Source of the DNA: Epiperipatus broadwayi
Lineage: Eukaryota; Onychophora; Udeonychophora; Euonychophora; Peripatidae
DNA: 64,000 bases
Assembly: GCA_028023455.1 (NCBI GenBank)
Contig: JAQFVV010000512.1
Location: 1-64,000, forward strand
Direction: 5' to 3'
Positions 47,564 to 58,796 of the stretch are shown here, piece after piece. Both the position numbers and the translations under genes were made by a program. Each line of letters starts with the position of its first letter. Position 1 is the first letter of the stretch. Under the pieces are notes generated by a model that ran no database searches, was not told the origin of the DNA, and saw nothing but the letters and a program-made list of their open reading frames with translations.

Positions 47564-49052
47564 TTCGGAAGATGTAATAGATTATAGGAGGTACTTGTTC
47601 TTTATTACTATATAATTCTTGATAAAAATCTTCTACCAATTTCATAATGTCATCCCTCTTTTTAGTAATAATTCCATCTTTTTTCCTTATTGCAGATATA
47701 AATTTCCTACCAATACCAAAATGTTGTTTTACATTCTTAAGACTTTTATTTTCTTCTACAGCTTTTCTTGCTAGTTCACAGTTATACTTTCTTATATCAT
47801 TTTCAACTCTTTTCCACACCATTTTACAAAATTCGAGATATTCAATTCTTTTTAATGCATCATTCTTGCATATCTTCATATTCCTTCTTTTCTTCATAAG
47901 TTCTCTAGTCTCAGTAGAAATTTTATTAGTCAATTGCTGCTTTTTTCTACCAGCTATCTTTGTTGCAGTTTTTAAAAGTGTATCAGTTATTTTCATATTA
48001 ATTTCATTCAAATCTGAATCATGTTCAAAATCTACTAATACTTGAAACCGATTTGTAAGTTCTAATTTAAATTCATTAGAATGTTTCTGAAGATTAGGAA
48101 TATCAACTGTAAATATAGTTTTTCTTAATAATTTTTGTCTCTCTAGTTTTACATTAACATGTATCTTACCTCTTACTAATCGATGATCACTTCCTGTATT
48201 AAATTTATTAAGAACATTACAATCTTGAAATATGTATTTCCTGTTAGTCAAAACATAATCCAATTCTGCTGTACCTTCATTTGGATGCTTCCATGTCCAT
48301 TTCCTTCTAACATTTTTCTCAAAAAAAGAATTCATAATATAAAGTTTTTCCTTCTCTGCAAACTCCACAAGTCTATGTCCTCTCTCATTTCTATTACCAT
48401 AACCAAAATTACCTACAACACTTTCATCTTTCATTTGTTTACCAATTCTAGCATTAAAATCTCCCATAGCAATTTTAAAATGTTGTTTACTCTGATCAAA
48501 AGCCTTTTGTACATCCATATAAAAATCTTCTACTACTTCATCACTGTGAGAACTTGTTGGGGCATAAACCTGAATTATCTGCATTTGATATCTGTTATTA
48601 AGTTGTATAACTAATCTTGCCACTCTGTCTGATACACCATCAATCTCCACAATATTGTTCTTCCACTTTTTATTTATAATGAATCCTACTCCACTTGTAT
48701 TTCCAATATTTGTGCCTTTATAATAGAGCATATGTCCACTTTTTAAATCAATTGTCTCTTCACCTTTTCTTCTAACTTCACAAAGTCCAATAATATCCCA
48801 TTTAATATAAGAGAGTTCTTCTTCTAATTCTTGCAATCTTCCTTCACTTGAAAGTGATCTGAAGTTGTAAGTACCTAAATAAAAAGTTGTCATCAAATGG
48901 CAGCCTGGGTCCGCCTCCAGGATATTCTTAGCACCCTCCGCCTTCAGCCACCAACCGCTGCCTTGGTTGGTGACTTTACAGCCTCCTGGGATTAAGGGCC
49001 ATGCTTTATTTTTGTCTGTCATAATTGTATAATTGGGAAAAATCTTTATCAT
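47544..49052 (-). CDS. RTE ORF part 1: APE-type endonuclease and linker (frameshifted downstream)
   Basis: 502 codons open from the ATG at 49,052. Residues about 54-300 are an apurinic endonuclease-like domain: LGTYNFRSLSS (Asn of motif 1), LCEVRRKGEE (catalytic Glu), VYAPTSS, MGDFNARIG (Asp and Asn), AELDYVLTNRK and GSDHRLVRG (the terminal SDH motif). All expected catalytic residues are present. It would nick target DNA to prime reverse transcription. Residues 300-490 are a basic linker. The true continuation into RT is lost through a one-base shift near 47,560, so the last ~10 residues are out of frame. An internal ATG at residue 54, just before the domain, is an alternative start. Confidence 0.87.
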   Translation of the reverse strand: MIKIFPNYTIMTDKNKAWPLIPGGCKVTNQGSGWWLKAEGAKNILEADPGCHLMTTFYLGTYNFRSLSSEGRLQELEEELSYIKWDIIGLCEVRRKGEETIDLKSGHMLYYKGTNIGNTSGVGFIINKKWKNNIVEIDGVSDRVARLVIQLNNRYQMQIIQVYAPTSSHSDEVVEDFYMDVQKAFDQSKQHFKIAMGDFNARIGKQMKDESVVGNFGYGNRNERGHRLVEFAEKEKLYIMNSFFEKNVRRKWTWKHPNEGTAELDYVLTNRKYIFQDCNVLNKFNTGSDHRLVRGKIHVNVKLERQKLLRKTIFTVDIPNLQKHSNEFKLELTNRFQVLVDFEHDSDLNEINMKITDTLLKTATKIAGRKKQQLTNKISTETRELMKKRRNMKICKNDALKRIEYLEFCKMVWKRVENDIRKYNCELARKAVEENKSLKNVKQHFGIGRKFISAIRKKDGIITKKRDDIMKLVEDFYQELYSNKEQVPPIIYYIFRIAQNFK

Positions 49053-49367
49053 TTACACAAACATTCATTCTGGCTGCAGAAAGGAGTTTGCTATTAACTG
49101 AAAGGTGACCCTTTGATTCCTCTTGGAGGCCTTAAAGGAACTGAGCAGGGCAAATTCCTAATGTCCACTCCATACGTTCGTGTCGTTGCAGCTGTTATTA
49201 CTATATGTTTATTTATATATTATACGAACATGGATGGGCTGCTCACCAACACGCATTAGCCAGCATGGTGAGTTTATTGGCTTTTTACCTCTGAGTTTAA
49301 GATCAAGAAACACCATGGTCTTTCTTCTCAGTGCCTGATAAGGCAGAATGAATTCTTCATATATTCA

Positions 49368-49407
49368 TATATATATATATTTATATATATATATATTAAT
49401 ATATATA

Positions 49408-49447
<40 letters not shown>
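49368..49447. repeat. (TA)n-rich microsatellite at the RTE 5' side
   Basis: Interrupted TA repeats immediately upstream of the RTE 5' end. They may be the target or a later expansion. Confidence 0.9.
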
Positions 49448-49449
<2 letters not shown>

Positions 49450-50340
49450 CTTTTTATAACTCTCCACATATACACCCGTATGCAATTATATATATATTGT
49501 ACCCTTTTGTTTAGGTTAGAATGGATCATTTGTAATAATTTACTGAAAAATTTTAAATTTTGAAGTTGGGTAGGAGATGATGTATGTTGTGTGTTAATAA
49601 TCTTTAAATAATTTAGTTAAGACAAGTAAAATAATTGATGTCTAATGTTAGGTTGGTATTTGTAAGAAAACAGTTAACTAAAAATCATTATAAGATTGTA
49701 TGGTTGGGAGAACTGGCCATAATAAATATTGATTTAATAAGACTTATAAATAATAATTAGGGTAAATTTTAAAAGTAATGCTTTAAAGTTAAACAAATAG
49801 ATTTAGTAATAATAATTGTATTTAATGGCTATATTTTTAAAATCATTTGATTAAAAAATAATAAGGTGGGAGAAAAGTGTATTTTTTTGGTTTTATAATA
49901 TTAAAATAATTATTTTAAAATTGTGCTATAATAGTGGTTATGTAACATTTTATAAATTAAATTATTTTTAGTTCTATTTAAATTATTATTAGTGCCTTAT
50001 TTAGTTTTGTAAATTACATGACGCACACCTGTGTTTGAAAATAGAATAATATTATCTGTTATAAATGTTAAATTGGTTTTTAAAAGTGAATATAATAAAT
50101 AAAATCAGATTTATGTTTTTTGTTGAAAATAAATATGTTAAGTTTAAAATAAAGGTAGAAATGGTAATAAATATTGAAATGTTATTTTTAAAAATTAATT
50201 TAGAGTCTTTAGTAAGTGTAAATAAAATGTGAAAATTAAGTAAGAATTGAATAATATAATAAAAATAAATATTTAGTAAATTATTATTAACTTTAACTTT
50301 AAACCAACGTTCGTGGTCCCGGATAATTTGAGGTCAGGAT
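49448..50340. other. AT-rich stretch without recognisable feature
   Basis: No readable protein. It may include unmatched 5' sequence of LR1 copy 2, but I could not align it. Confidence 0.4.
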
Positions 50341-50349
50341 TGTTTAACA

Positions 50350-50400
50350 GACCAATCAAAATTGGAATCAGCTGGAGTATTTAAGAGCTGTTTAGATTTT
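50350..50400 (+). promoter_or_regulatory. Possible core promoter
   Basis: CCAAT at 50,352-50,356 and a TATA-like TATTTAAG at 50,378-50,385 in a locally less AT-rich patch (50,300-50,470). No coding frame follows, so if real it would drive a non-coding or repeat transcript. In DNA this AT-rich such motifs arise often by chance. Confidence 0.2.
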
Positions 50401-51616
50401 GGCAGACGATTATTAAGCTGTTATCTCATTCTACCGACATGCTATTATAACATCGTTAGTATTTCGACAATTTCAGTGAAGTATTTAGTAGTGTAATAAT
50501 CCATTTTATTTAGCTTCAATTTTTGTAAAAATACAGCAGTTTGTTATTACAAGATCATGATATGGAGAAAGAGGGCTAAAACTTAAATAATTCCTTACTT
50601 AGCTGATTTGTTTTTGTTCAATTTGTCATCAACTTAAACATGAAGTCATCACTAAATATAAAAAAGTAATGGAAGTATTCAAATGTTATTATTGTATAAA
50701 GCATATAATTTTTCCTGTGTTGATAAGTCATATTGATTTACGACTGAGTTTCATGAAAAGAACGTCATGGAGAATATATATATATATAAAATTTTCATTA
50801 AAAGATATAAAGTGAAATGATATAATATTTTATGAAGAAAATTTATTTAAAATACAATGGAAAAATACTTTTAAAGGAAAAAAAACTTTTAAATTTGACC
50901 GAACAATTATTTTAAAACGTGGAGATATTTCTTTCTGAAGAAATATTGGAAATATTTTAAAATTGGAATTTTTCCTAGAAAATATAAGATCATTTGCAAG
51001 TATGTGACTTATATCCTATTTTTAAAAAAATATTACAAGTTAGTCATTAAGGTATGCGGGACATACAAAAGTTTATTTAAATTATTTGGGAAGATAATTT
51101 AAGTTATTTAAAAATATTGGGAGAAGTATCGGTTGTATCGGAAGATATTAAACCTCAGTAAATATGGAAAAGTTACAAGAATTTGGAAAATTATCTTGAC
51201 GAAGAGTATTTAAAATTAGATATTTACCTAACAATACCTGTTTAAATATTTAAAGTTTTGGAGATAAGAAAAATATTAATTATATTAGTGTAAGTCTTAT
51301 AGAATAAAAGTAAATGTACCATATTTAACTTGAACTGTCAGTTTGGATTATATATTACAACGTTAAGAACCAGAGCATGTGTGATTATTGATGTCAAAAG
51401 TGTGTTATTAATGTTTTTTTACCAGGAGAAAATATACTTCCTGTAATGAACTTATTATCAAGAAAAGAACATTTCATCGTAAGAAATTCTGGTTCTAGTA
51501 AACTATTAACTGTGCAGCCTTTGGTGGCGCTGTTTCTAGTTAAAAACAGAGCATTATAACATTACCGGGCCGCTAGATTTTTTTTATCTAATAGATCGTA
51601 TTTTGACATACAACTG
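50401..51616. other. AT-rich stretch without recognisable feature
   Basis: Nothing coding or clearly repeated seen. Confidence 0.4.
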
Positions 51617-51720
51617 TAATTTTTTTTTTAATATTTAATATATTGTTGTTGTTTGTTTTGGACATAATTTTTTTTTTTTTTAATATTTAATATATTGTTG
51701 TTGTTTGTTTTGGATGTAAT
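51617..51720. repeat. Two-copy tandem repeat, 52-bp unit
   Basis: TATTGTTGTTGTTTGTTTTG preceded by TAATATTTAATA and a T run, twice in direct succession. Poly-T tracts dominate the following 800 bp. Confidence 0.85.
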
Positions 51721-52776
51721 TATTTTTTTTTTTTGGTTTTTATTTGATAAATTTAAAACTATAATGGACAGTTTGACCTTTTTTTTGGATCTCAAAAGTA
51801 CATAATTTTTGACATACGCCTTTATTAGGGGGGGGGGGGGTTTCCATTCTAAATCTACTGTTTTTTTACAGACATCTTTTTTTTTGGTTTGGATTCGATA
51901 CATTTCAAAATATAAGGGACAGTTTTAACTTTTTTTGGGAATATCTCAAATATATACAATTTGCTTTACATATACGACTTTCTCTTTTTTTGTTGTTGTT
52001 ATTTAAAATTAGAATCAACACTTTCTTTTTGAATTATGTTAAAAATGAGATGGTTTGCTGTTGATTGATTTAGCAAAAATAATTCTTACCTGTCCGACAA
52101 ACTCTGCCTCAGATGTCCGTATTTGCTTATAAACGAAAAGAATTGTTTGGTATTTTATCTTACATTTATAAATACGGGTTTTTTTTTTTTTTTGGACGGT
52201 GTGTTTTGATTTTTTTGTTTTTTTAAATAATAACAAAAAAACGGGGATTTGATTAAATTGTTTTCTTTTTAATAATAATAAATAAAACTGGACTTCTTTT
52301 TTCTCTTAGATTTATAAATATGGTTTTTTTTTTGGTGGAGGGTTTTGATTTTTTTGCTTGTTTTAATAATAACAAAGAAAATGTCAAAAACAAAAACCAA
52401 AAAGTCAATCGTGGTAATGCTTTTTTAACACATAAAATATGTATGTTAACTGGTTTTGTTACATTCTGTGGATTTATTTATTTATCTTTTTGAAGAGTTG
52501 TACAAGTTTGTTAAAGATTTTTTGTTTTCATAACAAATAAAACTTCCGGTATTTTTATTCTTTTTTAACAACAAAAATTAGCTCGGGTTCATTTTTAAAA
52601 TCTACTTAACATGCTGTTTATTGATTTAAAACAAAAACAACAAAAAACCTCTTTTTGCTTCTAAATGGAATGAATAGGTATGTCAAAAGAAGAAGTATTT
52701 TTTTTAACAAAAAAAAGTCAATCAATCAATCAAGAGATGTCCAAAAAACTATGCCGCCCCTTTTTAACACTGTAAT

Positions 52777-52885
52777 TCTGGGTGTAGCTGAGAGGTCATT
52801 GCACCCGCCTTGCAAGCAAGTAGTTGGTTGCAGACGGGTGTAGGTTCGCATCCCGGCCGATGCTATGACATATGGAAAAAAAAAT
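52777..52885 (+). mobile_element. tRNA-derived SINE (head type 2), copy 2
   Basis: A-box-like TAGCTGAGAGG at 52,785-52,795, CTTGCAAGCAAGTAGTTGG, B-box-like GGTTCGCATCC (52,843-52,853), then CTATGACATATGG and A10. It is clearly the same family as 10,079-10,195 and 53,151-53,262. No clear target duplication was found. Confidence 0.78.
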
Positions 52886-53150
52886 AATCGCAAACAAAAT
52901 ACAAATTCTTTCCAGAAAATAAATTTATTAACCACATATGACTGAACTAAATCAACTGTAATGAATGGCAGGATGTTTTGGGCTTGCAAAAATGCAACTG
53001 CCTCACTTTCTCTGTTTGGGACATCCCAGAAATATAATAACGTGGTAGACATTTTGTTCTTCTTTTTCAACTCTCGTCCGAGTCATGACAGAAACAGTAT
53101 TTTTCCGCAAACAACTCCAATTGTCTGCCAGAGAGCTTAAGAAATTCTTG

Positions 53151-53262
53151 CGTTGTTAGCCGAGAGGTATTGCAGCTGCCATGCAAGCAAATAGTTGGTT
53201 GCAGACGGGGTTGTGGGTTCGCATCCCGGCCGATGCTATGACATATGAAAAAAAAAAAAAAA
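53151..53262 (+). mobile_element. tRNA-derived SINE (head type 2), copy 3
   Basis: A box TAGCCGAGAGG (53,157-53,167), ATGCAAGCAAATAGTTGG, B box GGTTCGCATCC (53,216-53,226), CTATGACATATG and a long A run. About 85% like the copy at 52,777 and only 370 bp away in the same orientation. Either two insertions or a local duplication. Confidence 0.8.
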
Positions 53263-53611
53263 GCCAAAATTAGCCAAAAAAATTTTTTTTTGACAAATAT
53301 CAATAATACACTGAAAATTACTAGTACGCAAAAATCTTTCAGTTGGGAAATACAAAAAATCATAAACATCAACAAATAAACACTTGAAAAAGATGACAAT
53401 GCTCACACTCTCATCTGAAATTCTAGTGACAATACAAATTCTGTCAATATTTATAGGAATTCAACCTGCAATTAAATCAATGGCAAACTATACGATCATA
53501 GTATTGTTAGTAGACATACTGTTTTTGAACGCAGAAGAATTGGCCACGTATTATAACCACTACTTATATATTAATGATCACATATATTAACCGTAGGTTC
53601 GGCCATGAAAG

Positions 53612-53735
53612 CGGTATGATTCTGTGTTTTTACACAGAAACAGTGCCAACACGGGCTGTACAGTGGCCACAAAAGTGTTATAATTCTGTGTTTTTACACA
53701 GAAACAGTGCCAACACGGGCTGTACAGTGAATAGT
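53612..53735 (+). repeat. 64-bp tandem duplication with hairpins
   Basis: Two nearly identical units at 53,615-53,678 and 53,679-53,732. Each contains the hairpin TTCTGTG-TTTTTA-CACAGAA and then ACAGTGCCAACACGGGCTGT. Identity is almost complete, so the duplication is recent. GC content is locally high. Function unknown. Confidence 0.85.
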
Positions 53736-55436
53736 TTACTAGAACAGAAATTCGAATAAAGTTATTGTAAATATGGTTTTAAAATTATTTTTTTACTAAC
53801 AAAATTATAGTAATATTTAGTCATAGTATAAATATAGGCATAGAAACATAAGACATTAGATTATTTACTAACTTAGTAATTAAATTTTTATTGTAAAGAA
53901 AAAAAATCTTTAATAATAATTTAAAAAAAAAAAAACTTAATATATTTTAAAGTGTGATAATGTAGAATAAATGATAATAAAATGTTTATTTAGATCCAGA
54001 AGACATCACTAAGTAATTGCCAACAGAAATTACTTATGGTAATAATGTAAATTATTAATAGTTTTAAAATGTGTTTGTTATTTTGTGCGGATGGATGCAT
54101 ATATAAAACACGAGACCAACACATAATTTATCATTTGTTTAGTTATTTAAGAATATGCATAATTTTACTGATATCGTAAAAATATTTAAACATAAAAGAA
54201 ATATAAGTATATGATTCTATTATAACTGAATTGGATGTTTTGTTGAATAATTTAAAGTGTTAAAAATATGACACTGATTTTGATTGTTTATGCTTAAGTT
54301 TGAGAACTATTAAAGAAGAAAATAATCTTGTCTTATTAGTTAGTTAGACTGTTATTTTACAAATGAATTTATTTGTTATTATAGAAATGAGAAGATGAAT
54401 TTAGCGATGTAAAGTAGTGAATTTTAAATGCTAATATCTTAGTATTAGGTTATATAAGACCAGGATAATATTGTATGTAGGGTTTATTTATATGGGAAGA
54501 AGAATATACTATATTGATGTTTATACAAGTATAGCTAACATAGCCCCATATCTTGTGTATATTCATGGCAGTGTTCATTTTTCTATGTGTTAAAGCTGAA
54601 TGTGCCATAGTGCTGAATGAATAGCCTGGACATTATAATTGGTAGAAGAGGTTATTAAACAAATAAGTTATACCTCAGTTCATGTACACTGTACCCATGA
54701 TGGTTAGTTGATAAAGGTGTTAAGTTGAAGTTATAGTTTACCCCATATGCCTACTAGTTTATGTGTTATTGAAATTTATTGGATTACATTGTAAAAGATG
54801 GTTGTTTTAAAATTGGAAATAATAAATAAGTTTGGAAATAGAGAATTGTTAAATTGGATAAGATAAGTTATGTTGATTAGAGTAAAATAAGTGTAAAAAA
54901 ATTATAAGAACATAATTTCATCAGTGAAAGAATCATAAAACTTTTATAGTTAAAAATAATATTTATTTATTTTGTTATAAAATAAATAGTTAATAATTTA
55001 AAAGAATTTATAATGATATTACTTAATTATTAAAAGTTTTTTTTAAAAAAAGACGTACTTATAATGCATATTTTTATTTATGATTAAAGGTAATAGACTG
55101 AATCGTGTTGGATGAATGAAAGTAGTCATAAGTTTAAAAAAAAAAAATTATAACAACACACTAATACATACATGATATTTAAAGTTTAAAGTAATAATTA
55201 GTAAGTAGCTTAGTTTGATGGTATGCTATGAATTAAGGTTGTTCACATAAATATTGAACAATGACTATACAGAATAATAAATAATTTTTAAAAACTAAAT
55301 AACAAGTATAAGTTCATAGTAAAAGTATTACCTATATTTTTAAAAACCTATAAAGCAATAATATAGAATAACTGTAATAAAAAAGTTATAAACTTCTTCT
55401 TCTTCTTTTTTCTTTTCAAATGTATTATCAAGTTAT

Positions 55437-55657
55437 TATAAAGTCAAAAAACTACGGAGAGACTTTCTTGTTTTCTTATTTATTGTATATTTTTTTTCTC
55501 TGTTTTATAGAACCTTGATAAAGTCCATATCATTATTTTAAAAAATGGACGAAACGTCGGCTATTTATATTTATTTGTGAAGTTATATATTGTATATCAA
55601 TAAAAAATTTTGAAAAGAAAGTCTCTCCGTAGTTTTTTGACTTTAAAAAAGTTATAT
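55437..55657 (+). mobile_element. Hammerhead element family D with ~30-bp terminal inverted repeats
   Basis: The ends AAGTCAAAAAACTACGGAGA (55,441) and TCTCCGTAGTTTTTTGACTT (55,623) are perfect complements over about 29 bp. The 220-bp element carries one hammerhead-like motif in its middle. No coding capacity. It sits inside LR1 copy 2, so it inserted later. Confidence 0.75.
55509..55565 (+). ncRNA. Hammerhead-like motif (family D)
   Basis: TTGATAA (55,515-55,521) stands for CTGATGA with two changes. Stem II is strong: GTCCAT (55,523-55,528) pairs perfectly with ATGGAC (55,545-55,550). GAAACGTC at 55,551-55,558 gives the GAAA box, the palindromic ACGT and the cleavage C. The two changes in the first box probably abolish catalysis here, but related copies elsewhere may be intact. 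Confidence 0.55.
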
Positions 55658-56659
55658 AATGATATTTTTTTTTAAAAAAAGAAATATTTTATTTAAGAAA
55701 TGTTCTGTATCTTATGTTTTAAGTCATTTGATTTGCCTTGAAAAAATACCTGAATACGAATAAATAGAATTCTATCAAAATGTAAATAATGTAAATAATT
55801 TTATTGTTAAGTTTGTTAATAAAATTGTTCAATGTGTTTTATAAGTCTTGGTGTTGACTCAATTTCTTCACATCACAATTACATAATCACAGATAATTAT
55901 AATGAAGACATAATATTTGCACATCATAAATAAAATTTTATTAAGGAGTTATATTTTATTGATATATTTTATTTAAGAAGTTTTACTTATGGTATTATTA
56001 TGATGATCATGGAATAATTACCAAAGATTTACATTAAATTATCTTAGTAATGATTGCCACATATTCTCAGATTGTACTATCATACTAAATATATTTATCT
56101 AAGATGCCACATGGATAATAGAAAATTATATTACATTTTTATTATAAGATATACAAGAATAACATTATAAATAGAAAGATAGGAGAGTGAATTACAGATT
56201 AAAGATTAGTATTACTATTTGTTATTAGTAATATTATTAAATTGTAGTTAGGAATGATATTAAATCCCTTATCATACTTGATTACAAAAACTATAATTGA
56301 TTTTTTCATTATTTTAAAAGAACCTGAGATAATTTGAGTTAAATTAGTTTTGAAAAAGATATTTAAATTAATTTGTTAAATGTAATTTACTTAATTAGTT
56401 TTGATTAAAGACATAAGAGTACTATAAATGTAATATTTAAGTAATAGGAGTAGGGATAGTATTGTTATGCCATTAAGGTGATATCCAGTGGGAGATTATC
56501 TTAATGTATTCGCTCTGACACTTGTAAACTCACTTCATAGTCTCATGATTTGATTAGATATTGATTTATTTCATTTTATAAGTCAGAACTATATTATTAT
56601 TTATTAATTAAGTTAATTTAATCATTGATATTCTTAAAAATATAGTTATTGTTAATTTA

Positions 56660-56757
56660 ATTTTCTAACAGTTTTGACTATCCTGCAGTCTTCATCAGAA
56701 CATTTGCATGCAAATGCTCTGATGAAACAGCAGGACAGACAAAACTGTTAGAAAATT
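56660..56757. mobile_element. Palindrome with two head-to-head hammerhead-like boxes (family F)
   Basis: Arms of about 49 bp around the perfect centre CATTTGCATGCAAATG, with outer ends TTTTCTAACAGTTTTG and its complement. Each arm has an outward CTGATGA (56,719-56,725 plus; complement at 56,692-56,698). In the minus arm, GACT pairs with AGTC and is followed by AAAAC instead of GAAAC, so the second box is changed by one base. The plus arm is more eroded. Confidence 0.6.
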
Positions 56758-56880
56758 CAAGGGATTATATATAAAAAATTTAGCATTGGAGTGTATATGT
56801 GGACATTTATAAAATGTAATATCTATTTTCCAAATACCATATATTTTTGTTCATTTGGTTATATTTTGGTAGATACATAT

Positions 56881-56939
56881 ACAATAATAATAATAATAAC
56901 AACAACAACAATAATAATAATAATAATAATAACAGCAAC

Positions 56940-56997
<58 letters not shown>

Positions 56998-57002
56998 TCA
57001 AC

Positions 57003-57037
<35 letters not shown>

Positions 57038-57044
57038 CAACAAC

Positions 57045-57079
<35 letters not shown>

Positions 57080-57125
57080 TAACAACAACAACAATAATAT
57101 TAATAATAACAACAACAACAACAAC

Positions 57126-57184
<59 letters not shown>

Positions 57185-57236
57185 CAACAACAACAACAAC
57201 AATAATAATAATAATAACAACAACAACAACAACAAC

Positions 57237-57328
<92 letters not shown>

Positions 57329-57345
57329 CAACAACAACAACCACA
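56881..57345. repeat. (ATA/ACA)n trinucleotide microsatellite
   Basis: About 465 bp of alternating blocks of AAT-type and CAA-type triplets. Long open frames of Asn, Ile/Thr or Leu/Val on both strands are a by-product of the repeat, not genes. Confidence 0.96.
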
Positions 57346-57549
57346 ACTTTGAAATTTGCATTGATAAATAATAATTGAAATCTAACTTAACCATTCCCTT
57401 ACTGATTCAATTAATTTCCAAACCTCTGTTTATTCAGAAATAGTTTTTCCATTTTCTACTTTTACCTTAACTGATACTAATGTAAGTTTTTATAGTGATA
57501 AAATTGTGAAACTGCTTTTATTTATTAAATAATTTTAAAATATTAAACC

Positions 57550-57862
57550 ATTAACCATCACATGATCAAGCCAATGAGCTTGAATTGAAAATATTAGTGT
57601 GTTTTCATTTTAAACTCAAAAGTTTATAATTAGTTAATAAGGTAAAAGATGGCTGCTGGAGGGTTGCATTATATCATTTGATTTACTTGCAGTGCTCTCA
57701 GGTCTGAACCTCCTCACTGATAAAAGCCATAAGATAGAAATTAGTCTGGGGATATTGGTAGAGTATGCACTAGATAGGGATTTTATGCACAAACCTTCCT
57801 ACATCCATTGATTACTCTGACTGGTACTGAGTGACACTACAATATAGAGAATTTTGTCTCTG
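57550..57862 (+). mobile_element. Hammerhead element family A, copy 3 (5' part deleted)
   Basis: Starts with CCATCACATGATCA, then jumps to the part after the TATA box (GAGCTTGAATTGAAAATATT), GATGGCTGCTGGAGGGTTGC, the hammerhead and CATCCATTGATTACTCTG near the end. The segment with the TATA-like box is missing. About 75% like copy 1. Confidence 0.68.
57712..57752 (+). ncRNA. Degenerate hammerhead motif (family A, copy 3)
   Basis: CTGATAA (one change), AAGCC-ATAAG hairpin weakened, GAAATTAGTCTGGG. Stem III palindrome partly kept. Probably inactive. Confidence 0.45.
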
Positions 57863-58796
57863 TGTAATTTAAAAATATCTGAAGAGTTGATTATCTTCTG
57901 GATCTTTACCCCATTGTAAACCAAAAAAGGGAGCTATCTCCAATTCTTTGATAGTTTTTGTCCTTTGTAAAAATCATATTTGCCCACCATTTGTGAGATT
58001 GATTTGAGAATATTTTTGGAATAAAATAAGATATTTTGATATTTTATTAAATATTTCTGGTTACATTTACACAATAATTGTTAAATAATTATGTAAAGCA
58101 GAAACAATATGTGTACACACTTTGATTTTATTTGTATATGTTTAATAGAAATTTATAAATTTGACCATAATGTATATAGAAAAAAATCATAGTTTTGAAA
58201 AAGCAATGACATATGGCAATAATTAAATAATATCATTACATGTCGAAATTGACATTGTGTTAGAATGTTTTGTAGGTATTCTAAGAGGTATTAACCAATT
58301 TTAGGACATTAAAACAGAATTTGAGAGATTTATTAGAAATTATTATTTACTTGTTCACACATTAAAAATAAATTTAAAATAAAAAAAAAGATTTCATTTA
58401 TTTTCTGAAGATGTTATTTTTTACATCATTACCTTTATTCTTATTTACAACTGATTTTCAATATTTGCAAAATTCAAATGTGATTTTTTAAATTGTTTTT
58501 TATTTGGGAAATTAAATTAAATAGAAATCCAGTCCAATATATTGACATTTAATATAAACCTTTGGTTTATACAGAAATAAATACTTGAGCAATTTCAAAA
58601 AAATCTCACCAGGTGGAGCAATAGAAAATGGCAGAAATTTGAAAGGATTAAACTACAAATGTTTCAGTTAAATTGTGTAACATAATGGCTATAGTGCTAT
58701 ATATTACTACTTCTAAACAAAGTATTATTTTATGGCATAAATAGAAATCAAAATTTGATTTTTTTAATATACAGGCATAATTTACAAAATATTATA
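57863..58796. other. AT-rich stretch without recognisable feature
   Basis: Nothing coding or repeated seen. Confidence 0.45.

Larger units (their letters stand above)
46020..49345 (-). mobile_element. RTE (BovB-like) non-LTR retrotransposon, nearly full length
   Basis: A single element read on the minus strand: a 5' untranslated region of about 290 bp (49,053-49,345), an endonuclease-reverse transcriptase frame split into three pieces, a stop at 46,060 and a short 3' end rich in ATGATG-type repeats (46,025-46,060). RTE elements encode one protein of about 1,000 residues and end in short microsatellite-like tails, which fits. The region is less AT-rich than its surroundings, and its frames are almost free of stops, so this is the youngest coding element in the window. 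Two single-base shifts prevent expression of a complete protein. Confidence 0.88.
54380..56600 (+). repeat. Long non-coding repeat LR1, copy 2 (diverged, interrupted)
   Basis: Collinear with LR1 copies 1 and 3 at lower identity: AGCTAACATAGCCCCATA near 54,533, GGTTATTAAACAAATAAGTT near 54,651, TCAATTTCTTCACATCAC near 55,859, TTAAATCCCTTATCATAC near 56,262, GAACCTGAGATAATTTGAG near 56,321 and GATAGTATTGTTATGCCATT near 56,455. The hammerhead element at 55,437-55,657 interrupts it. Its 5' limit is uncertain. Confidence 0.55.

Noticed and set aside
47647-48614. Plus-strand frames of 132 and 143 codons
   Set aside because: Antisense shadows of the RTE endonuclease and linker.
56791-57394. Long open frames of repeated Asn, Ile/Thr, Leu or Val on both strands
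   Set aside because: They are a direct product of the trinucleotide microsatellite, occur in several frames at once and have no other content.
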